NCBI GenBank assembly: GCA_035647815.1
Contig: DASRMR010000031.1
Span: forward strand, 9,738-73,737
Direction of reading: 5' to 3'
Source of the DNA: JAAYRQ01 sp035647815
GTDB taxonomy: Bacteria > Bacillota > Syntrophomonadia > Syntrophomonadales > Syntrophomonadaceae
Length of the DNA: 64,000 nt
Numbering within the stretch: position 1 is the stretch's first letter; every line of letters starts with the position of its first letter. Below are positions 61,579-64,000 of this stretch, one piece after another. A model generated the notes under the pieces. It ran no database searches. It was not told the DNA's origin and was given only the letters and a program-made list of their open reading frames with translations. Both the position numbers and the translations under genes were made by a program.

Positions 61579-62284
61579 GTTTGTTACCTCCTTATTTGTT
61601 TCTTATATGTGACAAATTCAGGAACTTGATTAGGATTGTATATCTATTTTAATATTTACTTGTAGTTTACTGTAATTATCAAGTCAAGGTTGGATTGTAG
61701 TAGGTTGGGTTGATGTTTAGGTCGTTGATAGGTTTATCGTTGATTGTGGGTGTAGATTTCATTGTTAGTGTAAGGGTTTTGATGTGTAGATTATGATAGG
61801 TTAAGGTTAGATATTGGATAGGTTGAATGTTGAGGTTGTTTGTTGGGTGTTTGTTTGGAGGTTGTTATTTTTATTCTTGCGTGTAAAATTAGGTATGCTC
61901 CAGCACCTTCAAAAACTTTTAGGGTATCACCCATACACATCAAACCCCTACATATTGGCATCTACAAGCACATCCCAATCATTTAAACCTATTAAAAACA
62001 TACAATTATAGTTTAATTAATTACATTCTGATACTTTAGTACCTTATAGTTATTTAAACCCCGTGTAGCAGCCAATTTACTTGTATAAATGGCATTAATT
62101 TATCCAGTAATATCAAATACAACCTAAATCCCAACCCTAACCATCCAAATTCCTACTCAAAAACCTCTATAAACTCAATAAAATTTACTCCTAAAACAAC
62201 TCTAAAACTCACTCACCACTAAAACTATACAAATCACCACAAACCCTTAAATTAAAGGCAATTTCATTGTAAAAAGCATTATAA

Positions 62285-62323
62285 ATAAAAATGATACACA
62301 ACTACATTATGTATCATTTTTTT
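62285..62323. terminator. Terminator-like hairpin
   Basis: AAAAATGATAC / GTATCATTTTT with a 13-base loop; A-run on one side and T-run on the other. Confidence 0.6.
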
Positions 62324-62585
62324 GTTAATCAGATTAAGAATCACTAAGTCATATAGACCAATTAAGTTGTCAATCAAATAGTTCACCTATTAATTAAACC
62401 TGTTAAACCCCATTAATAGCAGGATTTATAGGTTTTATGATTATATATAATTGAATACTTGATAAACAATCACGAGGTAATAATGACTATAATTTATTAA
62501 TATTAAACTATTGTTTAGTTAAATGGTTATGAAAGGTAATGGAACTGATGTTCTGTTTAGGTGTGTTTAGGTCATGTTTTTTGTG

Positions 62586-62657
62586 TGATATTAGTCCTAT
62601 GTTTATGTAGGTCATTAGTCCCGTATGAATATAGGACATTAGTCCTATATAACAGGC
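62586..62657. repeat. Three tandem 24-base repeats with internal palindromes
   Basis: ATTAGTCCTAT-like units start at 62590, 62614 and 62638, exactly 24 bases apart. The last forms TATAGGAC-ATTA-GTCCTATA. Iteron or operator-like, or a decayed coding repeat. Confidence 0.75.
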
Positions 62658-62751
62658 GAAAATTTGTTGATTTAATATACTGTAAAGTAAATCTACTTGA
62701 CGCTTGCACTTCTGCTTAATTAACACTTTTATTTACAAAACTTAATCCCGA

Positions 62752-64000
62752 CTAATTATCTACTACATCTTTATCAACCAGTTTGATATTCTCCTTACCC
62801 AATCTCTCAATCTCATTACCTACATCATAGATCATAGGACTGTTTTCCAATGTAGTTTGTAAACTTATTGCTCCCAACTCTCTTAATACTTTAATATTTT
62901 CAATAATATCAGTTTCATTCATTGGTCTAGCATACATAAATACAATGTCTAAATTGTTAATATCAATATCTATTCCTTGCAACTTTAGTAATTTCTTTAT
63001 CTTTTCAAATCTTTGTTCAAATCCTTCTCTTATATACCGTTCATTTAATCCTGCTTTTATATCAGCCAAACTAAATAATAACTTAATACTAACTTCACTT
63101 AAATTACTAATGTCTGTATTGTTCATACTAATTGCAGGTGTATTACTTATATCTAATAGTGCTTGTTTTAATATGTTCCATACTGATTCAAAACTTTCAA
63201 AATCTAATTGACCATGTACGAATTTTGCATCACTACCATCATCTAAGTTTAAACCAACACCAACCAAATCTTTAGGTATCTCACCATGATTACCTTTGAT
63301 GTTTAACTTCTGCCCAATCACAACTGGGATAGGATTGAGAAACTTATAAATACTATCAGTATATTTACTAATTAAATCTTCCATATTATCTAAAATATTT
63401 ATATAATCTTCTAAATCACTTCTTCCAATAGTATTATCTAATTCATTTAGATTCTTATATACAACAGGTAAACCACTAAGATTATTAAACTCACCTAAAT
63501 AATTTAAGTTCCCGCCTACATCATTCCATTTCTGAACCGTATTATCTGTAAATATATTATAGTAACCTACATTATAATCAGTTGTATAATGCTCAATAAA
63601 TGCAATTAGTTCTCCTTGTTCATTGTATATAGGAAAACTATCCTCTGGATTGATTATCTTACTCTTAATTTGTTTATCTTTATTAATAAATACATATTCA
63701 TATACACTACCGTATTTAACCATCTTATCCATAATATCTAAATCAACTCTATTGAATTTACCCCTCTTATAAACACCCTTCATAATACTAACATCTGTTT
63801 CTTCGCCTGAAATTGTAACTGGATTCTTTAATAAATAACTTGTACTAAAATTTAAAACTGTTTTAGCATATTGTAGAACTATTCTCCTAGGTTCAAACTG
63901 TTTACCATTCCACATTTCAATTGGTCTATTATTAATTAGATGTTTACCTGAAAGGTATTCCTTAACATCAATAATTTTATTAATTCTATTTATATGATAG
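62752..64000 (-). CDS. Phage portal protein, SPP1 Gp6-like (5' end outside window)
   Basis: The frame has no stop up to the right edge, so the true start is outside the window; an internal ATG at 63915 is not the start. Portal-family marks are RIVLQYAKTVLNFSTSYLLKNPVTI, SVYEYVFINKD and SEVSIKLLFSLADIKAGLNERYI. It would form the dodecameric DNA entry channel of a phage head. It is on the opposite strand to the integrase, and transcription runs towards it. Confidence 0.85.
   Translation of the reverse strand, partial: YHINRINKIIDVKEYLSGKHLINNRPIEMWNGKQFEPRRIVLQYAKTVLNFSTSYLLKNPVTISGEETDVSIMKGVYKRGKFNRVDLDIMDKMVKYGSVYEYVFINKDKQIKSKIINPEDSFPIYNEQGELIAFIEHYTTDYNVGYYNIFTDNTVQKWNDVGGNLNYLGEFNNLSGLPVVYKNLNELDNTIGRSDLEDYINILDNMEDLISKYTDSIYKFLNPIPVVIGQKLNIKGNHGEIPKDLVGVGLNLDDGSDAKFVHGQLDFESFESVWNILKQALLDISNTPAISMNNTDISNLSEVSIKLLFSLADIKAGLNERYIREGFEQRFEKIKKLLKLQGIDIDINNLDIVFMYARPMNETDIIENIKVLRELGAISLQTTLENSPMIYDVGNEIERLGKENIKLVDKDVVDN

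Larger units (their letters stand above)
61579..62751. other. 1.2-kb region without convincing genes, strong strand bias
   Basis: Forward-strand bases are almost free of C at about 61690-61860 (three C in roughly 170 bases), and free of G at about 62110-62255. A terminator-like hairpin follows at 62285, and a 24-base tandem repeat at 62586. Short frames at 61814-62011 and 62508-62726 lack ribosome binding sites and family matches. In a typical phage this place between portal and connector would hold scaffold and capsid genes; none is present. Confidence 0.7.

Noticed and set aside
61814..62011. 65-codon frame on the plus strand in the skewed region
   Set aside because: No ribosome binding site, odd composition and no family resemblance; explained by low-complexity G/T-rich DNA.
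62508..62726. 72-codon frame on the minus strand with an 8-residue repeat
   Set aside because: GTG start without a ribosome binding site; the repeat follows the 24-base DNA repeat. Kept as a repeat, not a gene.

Overview
The window is chromosomal DNA of a low-GC, anaerobic, spore-forming member of the Firmicutes (Clostridia). The evidence is Bacillus-like gene order in several blocks (trmD-rimM-rpsP-ffh; sigA-dnaG; glyQS-recO-era-cdd-dgkA-ybeY-phoH-yqfD-yqfC; prmA-dnaJ-dnaK-grpE-hrcA-hemW-lepA-spoIIP; rpsT-holA-comEC-comEA), spoIIP and yqfCD sporulation genes, a glycyl T-box, a CIRCE element and strong AGGAGG ribosome binding sites. Fatty acyl-CoA genes (acyl-CoA synthetase, CoA-transferase, two acyl-CoA dehydrogenases), pyruvate phosphate dikinase and a chaperonin of the archaeal-like group III type fit a fermentative or syntrophic clostridial relative. 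The species cannot be named from sequence alone.

Layout. 1-828: 5' part of a CapA-like protein. 1022-6651: ribosome/SRP operon on the minus strand (ylxM, ffh, rpsP, khpA, rimM, trmD, a SPOUT methylase, rplS, rbgA). 6767-8709: acyl-CoA synthetase. 8921-9484: orphan exported protein. 9540-9989: four tRNAs. 10070-14068: rpoD, dnaG, dgt. 14689-18816: ppdK with its regulatory protein and a CcpN-like repressor. 18901-22296: glyS, glyQ and their T-box leader. 22293-30825: recO, deoC, era, cdd, dgkA, ybeY, yqfF, phoH, yqfD, yqfC. 30970-33904: a CoA-transferase with a sigma-54-type promoter, next to its probable enhancer-binding activator. 34022-37846: a small membrane protein, rpsU, a HIT protein, two acyl-CoA dehydrogenases and an XRE repressor. 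37880-46500: mtaB, prmA, dnaJ, dnaK, grpE, a group III chaperonin and hrcA, all behind one CIRCE-bearing promoter. 46505-50955: hemW, lepA, a yqxA-like gene, spoIIP. 51117-58568: rpsT, holA, a MATE exporter, an NCS2 permease, comEC, comEA and a DUF1540 protein.

58676-64000 is accessory. A consensus promoter reads through a T-box-like stem I into a tRNA-Ala gene and its terminator. A tyrosine recombinase follows, then phage head/connector/portal genes on the opposite strand. These are separated by a roughly 1.2 kb stretch with extreme strand composition bias and a 24-nt tandem repeat. This looks like the left end of an integrated and possibly reduced prophage; its right end is outside the window.

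The two observations most worth following are the group III chaperonin inside the CIRCE-controlled dnaK operon (a known but rare arrangement) and the T-box-like leader that appears to drive a tRNA gene instead of an amino-acid gene.
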